Source of the DNA: an uncultured Faecalibacterium sp.
Lineage (GTDB): Bacteria > Bacillota > Clostridia > Oscillospirales > Ruminococcaceae
Direction: 5' to 3'
Assembly (NCBI GenBank): GCA_934526125.1
Contig: CAKSZU010000007.1
Coordinates: 1-41,384 of the forward strand
DNA length: 41,384 nt
The notes beneath the pieces were generated by a model. The model saw only the letters and a program-made list of their open reading frames with translations, was not told the origin of the DNA and searched no databases. Below, piece by piece: positions 8,114-15,660 of the stretch. Position 1 is the first letter of the stretch. Every line of letters begins with the position of its first letter. Both the position numbers and the translations under genes were made by a program.

Positions 8114-9174
8114 TGGGAGTTCCTCCATTCGGTCATCAGTTCCTCCAGCAGCTGCCGGACGGTGTACATCCGGTCCAGCCGGCCCACGTTGGCCCCGCAG
8201 AAGAAGAGCCCTTCCTCCGTGTTGCCCTTCACGGCCTCGATGAGGGCCCGGGTGATGCAGTAGGGGACGGCGGCGGGGTCGCAGCTCTTCAGACAGCGGG
8301 CGCAGTGCCGGGGCGGGAAGCGTCTGCCCTCGGCCAGCTGCTGCACCAGCGGCGTGTTCAGCGCCCGGCCCGGCATCCCCACCGGGCTGTGGATGATGCG
8401 GACATCCTCGGCCTTTGCGGCCAGCAGAACATCCTTGTAGGTCTGGGAGGCGTCGCATTCCTCCGTGGCGATGAAGCGGGTGGCCAGCTGGACGCCGGCT
8501 GCCCCCATCTTTGTGAAGCGGGCCATATCGGCCCCGTCCCACACGCCGCCCGCCACAAAAACCGGGATGGCATGGCCGAACTGCTGCTCAAAGGGCTTCA
8601 CCTCGGCCAGCACACCGGGCAGGATCTCTTCCAGCGTCGGACACTTCCCGGCCAGCAGGTCGGGCTCGGCAAAGCCGAGATGCCCGCCAGCCCGGCAGCC
8701 CTCAATGACTACAAAATCGGCGGTGCGGGAAAATTCCTTGGCCCAGCGGCGGAGGATCAGCCGGGCTGCCCGGCCGCTGGAAACGATGGGGGCCAGCGCG
8801 ATGTCGGCGTCCCCCACAAGGCCTGGCAGCTCCAGCGGGAGCCCCGCGCCCGAGATGACGGCATCTGCCCCGGCTTCGACTGCGGTACGGACGGCGTCGG
8901 CGTAGTTCCGGGTGGCGACCATGGCGTTGACGGCCACCAGCCCGGCCCCGCGAGCCAGCTGCTTTGCCTTGCGGATCTCGGCAGCCAGTGCCCGGCGGTT
9001 GGCGGCATCGGGTGCAGTGGAAAAATCCGGCTCCCGGTATCCGGTGTCGGCAGTGGAGATGCAGCCCAGTGCCCCGCAGGCGGCCACGGCACCGGCCAGA
9101 CCGCCCAGCGACACGCCGACCCCCATGCCGCCCTGCAGGATGGGAACGGAAAGCTCTCGCCCCCGGATCAGCAT
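8110..9174 (-). CDS. FabK-like / nitronate monooxygenase family flavoprotein (second copy)
   Basis: A 354-residue FMN-dependent TIM-barrel protein of the FabK/2-nitropropane dioxygenase family. The N-terminus (ILQGGMGVGVSLGGLAGAVA) and GCRAGGHLG fit flavin binding. It differs from the true FabK beside it by a C-terminal extension with a cysteine cluster, CARCLKSC then YCI, spaced C-x2-C-x3-C-x7-C and followed by EGLFFCG, which may bind metal or an Fe-S cluster. The start at 9174 is set by the overlap ATGCTGA with the fabK stop and by the match of MLIRGRELSVPILQGG to the family. Being inside the fab operon suggests a lipid role, such as a second enoyl reductase or an oxidative repair enzyme. 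The reaction is not known. Confidence 0.85.
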   Translation of the reverse strand: MLIRGRELSVPILQGGMGVGVSLGGLAGAVAACGALGCISTADTGYREPDFSTAPDAANRRALAAEIRKAKQLARGAGLVAVNAMVATRNYADAVRTAVEAGADAVISGAGLPLELPGLVGDADIALAPIVSSGRAARLILRRWAKEFSRTADFVVIEGCRAGGHLGFAEPDLLAGKCPTLEEILPGVLAEVKPFEQQFGHAIPVFVAGGVWDGADMARFTKMGAAGVQLATRFIATEECDASQTYKDVLLAAKAEDVRIIHSPVGMPGRALNTPLVQQLAEGRRFPPRHCARCLKSCDPAAVPYCITRALIEAVKGNTEEGLFFCGANVGRLDRMYTVRQLLEELMTEWRNSQ

Positions 9175-10103
9175 AGCTCGTTCAGCGCACGGATGCACTG
9201 CCTCCCGCCGTCCCACAGGTCGGCCAGAATGTCGGCCACGGGGCGCACTTCATGGAGCATTCCGGCCACCTGACCGGCCATCAGGCTGCCGGTGGCGGTA
9301 TCGCCCTCGAACACGGCCCGGCGCAGGCTGCCCAGGGTGTATTTTTCCAGCTCCATCTTTTCGGCACCGGCCTTTTCCAGCCGGACGTATTCACGGCTCA
9401 TCCGGTTCTTCAGCACCCGGACGGGGGCACCCACGGTGCGGCCGGTGACGATGGTATCGCTGTCCTTGGCCTTGAGCAGGGCCGCCTTGTAGTTTTCATG
9501 GATGGGGCACTCTTCGCTTGCCAGAAGGCAGGTGCCCACCTGAACGCCGCAGGCCCCCAGCGCGAAGGCAGCGGCCAGCTGACGGCCGTCGGCAATGCCT
9601 CCGGCGGCGATGACCGGGACGCTGACGGCATCCACGACCTGGGGCACCAGCGCCATGGTGGTCATCTCGCCCACATGGCCGCCGCTCTCGGTGCCCTCAG
9701 CGATGACGGCATCGATGCCCAGCGGCTCCAGATGCTTTGCCAGCACGGCGGCGGCCACCACGGGGATGACCTTGACCCCGGCGGCCTTCCACTGGGGAAT
9801 GTACTTGCCGGGGTTGCCTGCGCCGGTGGTGACTACCTGCACGCCCTCTTCCACCACGATCTTTGCAAACTCGTCGGCCTGCGGGTGCATCAGCATGATG
9901 TTGACCCCGAAGGGCTTGTCGGTCAGCTCCCGGCAGCGGCGGATGTTCTGGCGCAGGGTGTCGGCGTTCATGCCGCCGGCCCCGATGATGCCCAGTGCCC
10001 CTGCGTTGGAGCAGGCGGCGGCGAACTCGCCGGTGGCGATGTTGGCCATGCCGCCCTGAAGGATGGGGTACTTCGTCCCCAGAATTTCGTTCAATAATTT
10101 CAT
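9168..10103 (-). CDS. fabK: Enoyl-ACP reductase II FabK
   Basis: FabK (311 residues) is the FMN-dependent NAD(P)H enoyl-ACP reductase that completes each elongation round; organisms with FabK resist triclosan. The opening KYPILQGGMANIATGEFAAA, NAGALGIIGAGG, the EGTESGGHVG segment (about residues 140-149) and AAGGIADGRQ agree with FabK. It overlaps fabH as ATGA at the start and the second FabK-like gene at the end. No fabI or fabL is seen in the window, so this is the likely main reductase. Confidence 0.95.
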   Translation of the reverse strand: MKLLNEILGTKYPILQGGMANIATGEFAAACSNAGALGIIGAGGMNADTLRQNIRRCRELTDKPFGVNIMLMHPQADEFAKIVVEEGVQVVTTGAGNPGKYIPQWKAAGVKVIPVVAAAVLAKHLEPLGIDAVIAEGTESGGHVGEMTTMALVPQVVDAVSVPVIAAGGIADGRQLAAAFALGACGVQVGTCLLASEECPIHENYKAALLKAKDSDTIVTGRTVGAPVRVLKNRMSREYVRLEKAGAEKMELEKYTLGSLRRAVFEGDTATGSLMAGQVAGMLHEVRPVADILADLWDGGRQCIRALNELC

Positions 10104-11065
10104 ACGTCTGATCCTGTTGTATGACCGGCATACTCCACCAGCATCCCGCCCCAGGTCAGGCCGCCGCCGAAGCCGATGCAGGCCAGGCGGTCGCCGGGGG
10201 TCAGGGAGCCGGACTCGGCCAGCTCGTTCAGGGCCACCGGGATGCTGGCAGCACTGGTGTTGCCGTGGCGGTCCATGTTCTTGTAAAATTTCGCCCCGTC
10301 GGTGTGCAGGGCGCGGACACAGTGGTCGATGATCCGGCTGTTGGCCTGATGGCAGACCACCCAGCGCAGATCCTCAAGGGTCAGCTGCGTCTCGTCCAGC
10401 ACCGTGTGCAGGCACCGGGGCAGGGCGTCCACCGCAAAGCGGAACACGGCCTTGCCGTCCATGGTGATGGGGGCAGAGCCGCTCCGGGCTGGGCCGCCTG
10501 CATGGATGGCGTCGCTGCCCCGGGCCCCCAGCGTGATGGCAAAGGGGGTGTCTGACCGGGCAAAGACCGCCGCTCCGGCCCCATCCCCGAAGAGGACGCA
10601 GGTGGAGCGGTCGGCAAGATCCATCAGGCGGGAGAGCGCCTCGCAGCCGATGACCAGGGCGTAGCGGCCGCCCAGCGTTTCCAGCAGGCCCCGGGCCACG
10701 GCGGTGCCGTAGACGAAGCCGGAGCAGGCGGCGTTGACGTCCAGTGCCGGGATGTTCTCCGGCAGGCCCAGGGCAGCCTGTACCTGACAGGCTACGCTGG
10801 GGGTGGCGTCCGGGGCCGAAAGGGTGGCGCAGACGCAGCAGCCGATGTCGGCAGGGGAGAGACCGCTGCGGGCCAGCGCCTGCCGTGCGGCGGCAATGGC
10901 CAGGGTGGCGGCGGTCTCTCCCTCGGCGCACCAGTGCCGGGTGCGGATGCCGGTGCGGGTGGTGATCCACTCGTCGCTGGTGTCCACCATCCGGCTCAGG
11001 TCATCGTTGGTGACGTTCCGGCCGGGCAGTGCCCCGCCGGTAGCGATCAGCTCAAAGCCGTTCAT
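10100..11065 (-). CDS. fabH: 3-oxoacyl-ACP synthase III FabH
   Basis: FabH (321 residues) starts chains by condensing acyl-CoA with malonyl-ACP and largely sets the straight or branched starter. Catalytic residues are visible: Cys114 in [10 protein letters not shown], His in VVCHQAN (about residue 243) and Asn in GNTSAAS (about residue 273). The [10 protein letters not shown] segment is typical. The ATG at 11065 overlaps the accA stop as ATGA; the longer open frame upstream is an accA shadow. Confidence 0.97.
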   Translation of the reverse strand: MNGFELIATGGALPGRNVTNDDLSRMVDTSDEWITTRTGIRTRHWCAEGETAATLAIAAARQALARSGLSPADIGCCVCATLSAPDATPSVACQVQAALGLPENIPALDVNAACSGFVYGTAVARGLLETLGGRYALVIGCEALSRLMDLADRSTCVLFGDGAGAAVFARSDTPFAITLGARGSDAIHAGGPARSGSAPITMDGKAVFRFAVDALPRCLHTVLDETQLTLEDLRWVVCHQANSRIIDHCVRALHTDGAKFYKNMDRHGNTSAASIPVALNELAESGSLTPGDRLACIGFGGGLTWGGMLVEYAGHTTGSDV

Positions 11066-12027
11066 GCTTTCCTCGTTTCCCCGATCTGACGGTATTTTTT
11101 GTAGCGCTGGTCGGCCAGCTGGCGGCCATTCATCCGGTTCAGGGCCCGCAGATGGTTCCACAGGGCCGTATCCAGAGCGGCGAACAGGGCCGTATGGCTC
11201 CGCTGGGCACCGCCCACCGGTTCCGGGATGACCTCCTCCACGATGCCGTCGCGGTACAGGTCCTGTGCGGTGAGCTTCATCAGCTCGCAGGCCTCGCCGC
11301 TGCGGGAGGAGTCCTTCCACAGGATGCTGGCAAAACCCTCGGGGCTCAGCACGGAGTAGACGGCGTTTTCCAGCATGAGGATGTGGTTCGCCACACCCAG
11401 TGCCAGTGCACCGCCGGAAGAGCCCTCGCCGGTGACCACGGCGATGACCGGGACGGTCAGGCCGCTCATCTCCATCAGATTACGGGCAATGGCCTCGCCC
11501 TGGCCCCGCTCCTCGGCGTCCTTGCCGGGGTAAGCGCCCGGCGTGTCGATGAAGGTGATGATGGGGCGGCCGAACTTTTCGGCCTGCTTCATGAGCCGCA
11601 GGGCCTTGCGGTAACCCTCGGGCCCCGGCATGCCGAAGTTGCAGGCCATGTTCTGCTCCAGCGTATTGCCCTTGCGGTGGCCGATGACCGTCACCGGCAT
11701 CCCGTGGAACCGGGCGATGCCGCCCAGGATGGCGGGGTCTTCCCGGCACTGACGGTCGCCGCACTGCTCGAAGAAGTCGGTGAACAGGGCGGAGATGGTC
11801 TCGTCGATGTGGGGGCGCTCAGGGTGCCGGGCCAGAAAGACCCGGTCCTCGGCGGTCAGGGGGCCGCAGGCGCGCAGGATCTCGTCCTCTTCCACGGCCA
11901 GCTCGGCCAGCTCGGAGGCATGGGCCGTGATGGCCTCCATGGTGTCCTCCTCACTCCGGGAAGTGCCCCGCAGGGCCTTGATCCGTGCGTCCAGCGGAGC
12001 CAGCTGCTCCAGAATATCCTTAATCAT
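11062..12027 (-). CDS. accA: Acetyl-CoA carboxylase carboxyltransferase subunit alpha
   Basis: AccA (321 residues) with AccD forms the carboxyltransferase that moves CO2 from biotin to acetyl-CoA to make malonyl-CoA. The crotonase-like core is clear: GHRKG near residue 117, [23 protein letters not shown] and [11 protein letters not shown]. It overlaps accD by 8 bases and fabH by 4. The start at 12027 gives the normal N-terminus of alternating helix residues ([15 protein letters not shown]). The biotin carboxylase and carrier subunits are not encoded in this window. Confidence 0.96.
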   Translation of the reverse strand: MIKDILEQLAPLDARIKALRGTSRSEEDTMEAITAHASELAELAVEEDEILRACGPLTAEDRVFLARHPERPHIDETISALFTDFFEQCGDRQCREDPAILGGIARFHGMPVTVIGHRKGNTLEQNMACNFGMPGPEGYRKALRLMKQAEKFGRPIITFIDTPGAYPGKDAEERGQGEAIARNLMEMSGLTVPVIAVVTGEGSSGGALALGVANHILMLENAVYSVLSPEGFASILWKDSSRSGEACELMKLTAQDLYRDGIVEEVIPEPVGGAQRSHTALFAALDTALWNHLRALNRMNGRQLADQRYKKYRQIGETRKA

Positions 12028-12898
12028 GGTGGTTTCCTCCTGCGGCGTGAAGCTGAAGCAGCTGGATCAGGGTATCCCGCAGGCGGTCCCGGGGGACGAC
12101 CTGATCCACAAAGCCGTGCTCCAGCTGAAACTCGCTGCGCTGGAACCCGGCGGGCAGTTTCTCGCCGATGGTCTGTTCAATGACCCGGGGCCCGGCGAAG
12201 CCGATGAGGGCCCCCGGCTCGGCCAGCATGATGTCGCCGAGGCTGGCGAAGCTGGCCGTGACGCCGCCGGTGGTGGGGTGGGTCAGGACGCTGACGTACA
12301 GGCCGCCCCGGTCCGAGAACCGCTGGATGGCGGCGCTGGTCTTGGCCATCTGCATCAGGCTGAAAATGCCCTCCTGCATCCGGGCGCCGCCGCTGGCCGA
12401 GAAGATGACCAGCGGCAGGCGCTTTGCCGCAGCGTACTCGATGGCGCGGGTGATCTTATCGCCCACGGCAGTGCTCATGCTGCCCATGAAGAATCGGCTG
12501 TCCAGCACGGCGGCCACGCAGGCCACCCCGCCGATGCGGCCGGTGGCCGTGACGGCGGCTTCCTTCAGGCCGGTCTTTTCGCTCTGGGCGGCCAGCTTCT
12601 CCGAGTAGCCGGGAAAGTTCAGCACATCCTGCGGGGCCAGATCGGCGTCCAACTCCCGGAAACTGCCGTGGTCCAGCACCAGGCTCAGGCGGTAATAGCC
12701 GCCGATGGGCAGGTGATAGCCGCAGTTGGGGCAGACGTACAGGCTCTTTGTCCAGAGGGAGCGGGTGGCGCGGCGGCCGCACTGCTTGCACTCCACGAAC
12801 TGGGGCTCATGCCAGACGGCACCGGAGTCCCGCTTGGCCTTGAGCTGAAAGGTGCGCTCCCGCATCCGGCCGGGGAGCAGGTCTCGAAGATCATTCAT
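12020..12898 (-). CDS. accD: Acetyl-CoA carboxylase carboxyltransferase subunit beta
   Basis: AccD (292 residues) is the zinc-bearing partner of AccA. The zinc ribbon is C37-x2-C40-x15-C56-x2-C59 (CKQC ... CPNC). The crotonase-like part has [12 protein letters not shown] and [13 protein letters not shown], the acyl-CoA site motifs. It starts 11 bases after the acpP stop and overlaps accA, fitting tight stoichiometric coupling of the two subunits. Confidence 0.96.
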   Translation of the reverse strand: MNDLRDLLPGRMRERTFQLKAKRDSGAVWHEPQFVECKQCGRRATRSLWTKSLYVCPNCGYHLPIGGYYRLSLVLDHGSFRELDADLAPQDVLNFPGYSEKLAAQSEKTGLKEAAVTATGRIGGVACVAAVLDSRFFMGSMSTAVGDKITRAIEYAAAKRLPLVIFSASGGARMQEGIFSLMQMAKTSAAIQRFSDRGGLYVSVLTHPTTGGVTASFASLGDIMLAEPGALIGFAGPRVIEQTIGEKLPAGFQRSEFQLEHGFVDQVVPRDRLRDTLIQLLQLHAAGGNHHD

Positions 12899-12909
12899 AG
12901 CGCTCTGCC

Positions 12910-13137
12910 TCAGGCGTTGGCGGTGATGTAGTTGAAGATGTCGCCCACGGTCTTGAGCTTTGCCAGCTCCTCGTCGGGGATCGACACGCCGCAGGCATCT
13001 TCCAGAGCCATGTTCAGCTCCACAGCGTCCAGGCTGTCGGCCTCCAGATCCTCGGTCAGGCTGGCTTCCATGGTCACCTTGTCCTCGTCGCAGTTCAGGG
13101 TGTCGACAACGATCTTCTTCATCTCTTCAAAAGTCAT
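12910..13137 (-). CDS. acpP: Acyl carrier protein
   Basis: A 75-residue acidic acyl carrier protein and the first gene of the fab operon. The phosphopantetheine site is Ser35 in EADSLDAVEL; the third-helix region IPDEELAKLKTVGDIFNYI is typical. The ATG at 13137 has a strong AAGGAG site 8-9 bases upstream; the frame extends further but without a ribosome site. Its product shuttles all intermediates of the operon's enzymes, and being first fits the high amount of protein needed. Confidence 0.97.
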   Translation of the reverse strand: MTFEEMKKIVVDTLNCDEDKVTMEASLTEDLEADSLDAVELNMALEDACGVSIPDEELAKLKTVGDIFNYITANA

Positions 13138-13194
13138 GGTAAAAATTCTCCTTATATCGCAGGTTGGTTTTGTGTTCGGATAAAAATAACAGTA

Positions 13195-13263
13195 TGATAT
13201 TCGATGACTCAAAATCTTTAAGTATCGATGAGGCTATTATATCCGACCGGAAAAGATTGTCAA
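13195..13263 (-). promoter_or_regulatory. Promoter and possible operator of the fatty acid operon
   Basis: Minus-strand TTGACA (13258-13263) and TATAAT (13236-13241) with 16 bases between are near consensus; AT-rich sequence lies upstream. The leader of about 90 bases holds two copies of TCATCGA about 22 bases apart. The second is part of TTTGA-GTCA-TCGAA (about 13199-13213), an inverted repeat with one mismatch that resembles FabT-type boxes but with wider spacing. The promoter is seen directly; the operator is a guess. Confidence 0.8.
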
Positions 13264-13311
13264 GAGATTTATCTAAAATGTTTTATATTTTTCAAAATCT
13301 TCACAAAACCA

Positions 13312-13353
13312 GAAATGCCGCCCCCGGCTCTTTCGAGTCAGGGACGGCATTTC
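13312..13353 (-). terminator. Strong hairpin between the GH79 side and acpP
   Basis: GAAATGCCG (13312-13320) pairs with CGGCATTTC (13345-13353), with inner CCC/GGG and GCTC/GAGT pairs. T-rich sequence follows on both strands, but no long T run. It could stop minus-strand transcripts arriving from the gene remnant before they reach the acpP promoter. Confidence 0.5.
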
Positions 13354-13389
13354 CGGTTCTTGGGATATTTTTATGAGGATGACGAAAAT

Positions 13390-13447
13390 TTAGCCCTCTC
13401 CGTCAAAGCCTTGCGGCTTTGCCAGCTCCCCCAAAGGGGGAGCCAAG
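13390..13447. repeat. Short intergenic palindromic repeat (REP/MITE-like)
   Basis: Two adjacent palindromes, AAAGCC-TTGC-GGCTTT (13405-13420) and GCTCCCCC-AAA-GGGGGAGC (13425-13443), preceded by TTAGCCCTCTCCG. From memory this unit recurs in many intergenic gaps of Faecalibacterium and relatives; no second copy is present in this window, so repetition is not shown here. Confidence 0.55.
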
Positions 13448-13451
13448 ACAT

Positions 13452-13561
13452 CTACGAGGGCAGATACAGCTCAGTGCCCAGCACGTCGGGCCCATCGTCC
13501 TTGAAAAAATCTGCCCACATCCGGACACTCAGGTGCCGGTAAGGAGCAGCCGCCTGCGTTT
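13452..13561 (-). pseudogene. C-terminal remnant of an unidentified protein
   Basis: A minus-strand frame of about 35 codons with protein-like composition (it contains YRHLSVRMWADFFKDDG and ends ELYLPS before a stop at 13452-13454). It has no start codon or ribosome site and is closed upstream by a TAG near 13568. It ends at the edge of the palindromic repeat. I read it as the leftover end of a decayed gene; the parent family is not recognised. Confidence 0.4.
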
Positions 13562-13604
13562 TGGACTACCAAAAGATTCTGTGCTTTGCAATTGATTTTG
13601 CCAA

Positions 13605-13636
13605 CAAAAAGCCCCCCATCCCGGAGGGTGAGGGGC
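13605..13636 (-). terminator. Terminator of the GH79-like gene
   Basis: Minus-strand GCCCC...GGGGC stem (13632-13636 with 13611-13615) with inner CCC/GGG, followed by TTTTTG. It starts 20 bases after the glycosidase stop. Confidence 0.75.
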
Positions 13637-13656
13637 AGAGTGTACAGGAAAAATGC

Positions 13657-15177
13657 TTACAGCACGATGAAGGTGCAGGTAGCGGCAGGCAGGACCAGAT
13701 CCCCGGCGGCTGCGGTCACAGGTGCGATCTCAGGCAGGGTGTTGTTCTCGCCCAGAACCAGATCCTTGCCGTTGCAGCGCATGGTCTGGCTGCGCAGGGT
13801 CTCAGCGGACAGCTGGTAGACCTCGGCATCCTTGGGCAGGGTGACGGTGGTGGTGTCGGTCTCAGAGTTGTTGATGACCAGATAAGCCACACCGGGCTTG
13901 CCGTCGGCGCGGGAGTGTGCGTAGACGTGGGCACCCTCGCGGATGGGCTCGGCAGCGTCGTAGACGGTGGTGCCCATCAGGCGGTTCCACAGCAGGACGG
14001 CAAAGTAGTTGGGGCGGGGGTCAAAGACCTCGGGCTTCAGGTAGCCGTAGTCGCTGGAGGCCAGCGTGTTGTGGAAGATGATGCCGCGGGTGATGGCAGA
14101 GAAGCTGCCCAGCTCGTTCAGGGTGCGGGGCACATCCAGATAGGTGGAAGCCCAGGTGTCGCCGCCGCCGCCGGCATCGCCGGCCTCGGTGACCCACATC
14201 TCACCCTCGGGGCAGTAGGCGTCCCGCTTGGTGGCGTGGAACTTTGCCATGTTGGGGGCAACTTCCAGATACTCCTCGCTGAGAGCGCGGCTGCCGTCCC
14301 AGTGGGACATGGGCATGATGGAAGCCAGACGCTCGGACACACCATTATAATAGTGGTAGCTGTAAACATCCAGCTTCTCCTGGGTGCCCTCCATCAGGGC
14401 ATCGGTGGAGACCTGCGGCAGGATATCGCCGATGCCGCCGCCCATGGCCTTCTTGCTGTCGGCGGTGGGGCCTGCAGCACCTTCGGTGGTGCAGGGGCCG
14501 ACGTACAGGCACTCGGGATAGTTGGCTTTCAGCCAGCGGGCAAAGATGTCCTCGTTCTGGGCAAACTGCTGGGCGGTGTAGCCCTTGGGGCAGCCGGACA
14601 TGGACAGCAGGTTGGGCTCGTTGACGAACTCGGCGGCGTCGATCTGGACACCGTATTCCTTGCTCAGGGCAAAGATCTGCTCGGCCTGGCTGGGGTTCCA
14701 GGGCTCCTCTGCGTGGTGCAGTCCCTCGCAGTCGGCCACACTGATCAGCAGTTTTGCGCCCAGCTCCTTGCAGAAGTCCAGCACGCCGATCCACTGCTCG
14801 CGGGTCAGGATGGCGTTGTAGCCCTCGGGGATGACGCCGTTGGTGTGGCCGTCGAAGTCGTAGTAGGTCTTGGTGGACCAGCTGCCAGAGACGCGCACCC
14901 AGGCCGGGCCGATCTCCTTGGCCAGCTTGCGCAGCTTCTCATCATACAGGTTGATGGGATCATAATACTGCATCAGGTCATTGCTGGCGGTGGCGTTGCC
15001 AAGGAAGGGGTTCTTGACGACGAAGGGCTCGGTGCCGGCGATCTGGCCGGGGGTGTAGGCCTTCCAGAAGGTGCCGCCGGTGACTTCGGTCATCTCGACG
15101 TTATAAGAGACCAGCCGCTCGTTGCCGACGCGCAGCTCCTTGAGGGAATCGGGGGTCAGGATCACAAACTGTGCCAT
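13657..15177 (-). CDS. GH79-like glycoside hydrolase (heparanase/beta-glucuronidase type), cytoplasmic
   Basis: A 506-residue retaining glycosidase of clan GH-A. The acid/base Glu187 is in FVNEPN and the likely nucleophile Glu331 in MWVTEAGDAGGGGD, followed by RPNYFAVLLWNRLMGTTV, which resembles the heparanase segment between barrel and beta-sandwich. A C-terminal beta domain (about residues 400-506) follows. No signal peptide or anchor is present, so it probably acts inside the cell on imported oligosaccharides or glucuronides. The ATG at 15177 is used because AAGGAG lies 8 bases before it; the in-frame ATG at 15195 overlaps that site. GH79 is my best reading; substrate is not shown. Confidence 0.7.
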   Translation of the reverse strand: MAQFVILTPDSLKELRVGNERLVSYNVEMTEVTGGTFWKAYTPGQIAGTEPFVVKNPFLGNATASNDLMQYYDPINLYDEKLRKLAKEIGPAWVRVSGSWSTKTYYDFDGHTNGVIPEGYNAILTREQWIGVLDFCKELGAKLLISVADCEGLHHAEEPWNPSQAEQIFALSKEYGVQIDAAEFVNEPNLLSMSGCPKGYTAQQFAQNEDIFARWLKANYPECLYVGPCTTEGAAGPTADSKKAMGGGIGDILPQVSTDALMEGTQEKLDVYSYHYYNGVSERLASIMPMSHWDGSRALSEEYLEVAPNMAKFHATKRDAYCPEGEMWVTEAGDAGGGGDTWASTYLDVPRTLNELGSFSAITRGIIFHNTLASSDYGYLKPEVFDPRPNYFAVLLWNRLMGTTVYDAAEPIREGAHVYAHSRADGKPGVAYLVINNSETDTTTVTLPKDAEVYQLSAETLRSQTMRCNGKDLVLGENNTLPEIAPVTAAAGDLVLPAATCTFIVL

Positions 15178-15330
15178 AAAGATTCTCCTTTTCACGGTGT
15201 GTTTTCTTCTGGTCCTATCATAGCACGCGGGACCCGGCAGGTATGAGGATTATTTTGGGATAAAACCGTAAAATATTTCAATTTTGAAGAAAATGCGCCG
15301 AAGCAGGACTCCCCTCATGACAGATCATGC

Positions 15331-15359
15331 TTGACATTTTGCCCACAGGTGCGTATAAT
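15331..15359 (+). promoter_or_regulatory. Perfect consensus promoter of the putative antitoxin RNA
   Basis: TTGACA (15331-15336), 17 bases, TATAAT (15354-15359): an exact sigma-A consensus. No coding gene with a ribosome site follows. The predicted start near 15366 leads at once into repeat copy B and then into a 14-bp hairpin. Confidence 0.85.
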
Positions 15360-15365
15360 AAAGGC

Positions 15366-15394
15366 AATGAAAGTGAAGAGTCCATTGGTCTCAC
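15366..15394 (+). repeat. Direct repeat copy B (antitoxin 5' end)
   Basis: 29 bases matching 15628-15660 except for a 4-base gap and about two substitutions. Both copies contain AATGAAAGTGAA and TCCATTGG. The copies lie in the same orientation, so transcripts running towards each other become complementary here. Confidence 0.8.
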
Positions 15395-15405
15395 AAACAA
15401 AGCAA

Positions 15406-15440
15406 GAAGCCCCTCGGTATTCGCAGTACCGAGGGGCTTC
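15406..15440. terminator. Shared bidirectional terminator of the toxin-antitoxin locus
   Basis: A perfect 14-bp stem, GAAGCCCCTCGGTA (15406-15419) with its complement (15427-15440), and a 7-base loop. T-rich but short tails follow on both strands. It lies just after the toxin stop codon (15456-15458, minus) and at the end of the antitoxin RNA. Confidence 0.7.
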
Positions 15441-15455
15441 CTGTTTGCCATGGGG

Positions 15456-15651
15456 TCAGTGCTTGCCGCTGTGGAACTGTTCGTCAAGCCACTTGCAGAT
15501 ATATAGCAGTTTGCGTTTTTAATGCACAAGCAACATCCGCAAACTGCATATCGCAAATATGCTGTTTTGATAGGCACTATTTTTGAAAATTGCGATAGTA
15601 AGCCACTATACTTGCTGCGACGGACAGAATGAAAGTGAAAATTGCGTCCAT
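15456..15651 (-). pseudogene. Interrupted Fst-like small membrane toxin
   Basis: A strong ribosome site (AAGGAGGTGA, 15657-15666) precedes an ATG at 15651. The first 18 codons (15651-15598) encode MDAIFTFILSV followed by more hydrophobic residues. Then a 94-bp insertion shifts the frame and gives an early TAG (15577-15579), leaving a 24-residue product. If 15504-15597 are removed, the frame continues (15503-15456) into YICKWLDEQ and a charged tail ending SGKH, 33 residues in all. One membrane helix followed by WLD and a charged tail is the pattern of Fst/Lpt-type type I toxins, and Fst itself is 33 residues. The family name is inferred; the reconstructed frame is seen directly. Confidence 0.6.
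15504..15597. mobile_element. 94-bp two-hairpin insertion in the toxin gene
   Basis: The segment holds two hairpins: GCAGTTTGCG (15506-15515) with CGCAAACTGC (15538-15547), and TATCGCAA (15549-15556) with TTGCGATA (15590-15597). There are no terminal inverted repeats. The edges are ambiguous by 3 bases (ATA at both sides), which allows either a 3-base target duplication or, on the minus strand, insertion directly after TTAC without duplication, the habit of some IS200/IS605 elements. It carries no gene. It is deduced from the restored toxin frame. Confidence 0.5.
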
Positions 15652-15660
15652 TGGCCTCAC
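15628..15660 (+). repeat. Direct repeat copy A (toxin start region)
   Basis: 33 bases covering the complement of the toxin ATG (15649-15651) and first codons; a near copy of 15366-15394. Pairing of the antitoxin RNA here would block toxin translation. Confidence 0.8.

Larger units (their letters stand above)
15366..15445 (+). ncRNA. Putative antisense antitoxin RNA (par RNA II-like)
   Basis: Predicted RNA of about 80 bases from the consensus promoter to the hairpin at 15406-15440. Its 5' end (15366-15394) is a near copy of plus-strand 15628-15660, which covers the toxin start codon and ribosome site. The RNA would therefore pair with the translation start of the minus-strand toxin message, and again at the shared terminator. 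This is the layout of RNA II in par of plasmid pAD1. No expression evidence is available; the assignment is inferred from architecture. Confidence 0.6.

Noticed and set aside
13390..13447. CRISPR repeat
   Set aside because: Only a single copy with two palindromes and no spacers is present.
15369..15522. 50-codon plus-strand frame starting in the antitoxin RNA
   Set aside because: It has no ribosome site and reads through the terminator stem; the same DNA is better explained as antisense RNA.
15278..15577. 99-codon minus-strand frame across the toxin-antitoxin locus
   Set aside because: It runs through two hairpins and out of the toxin frame, with no ribosome site; it is a product of the insertion and chance.
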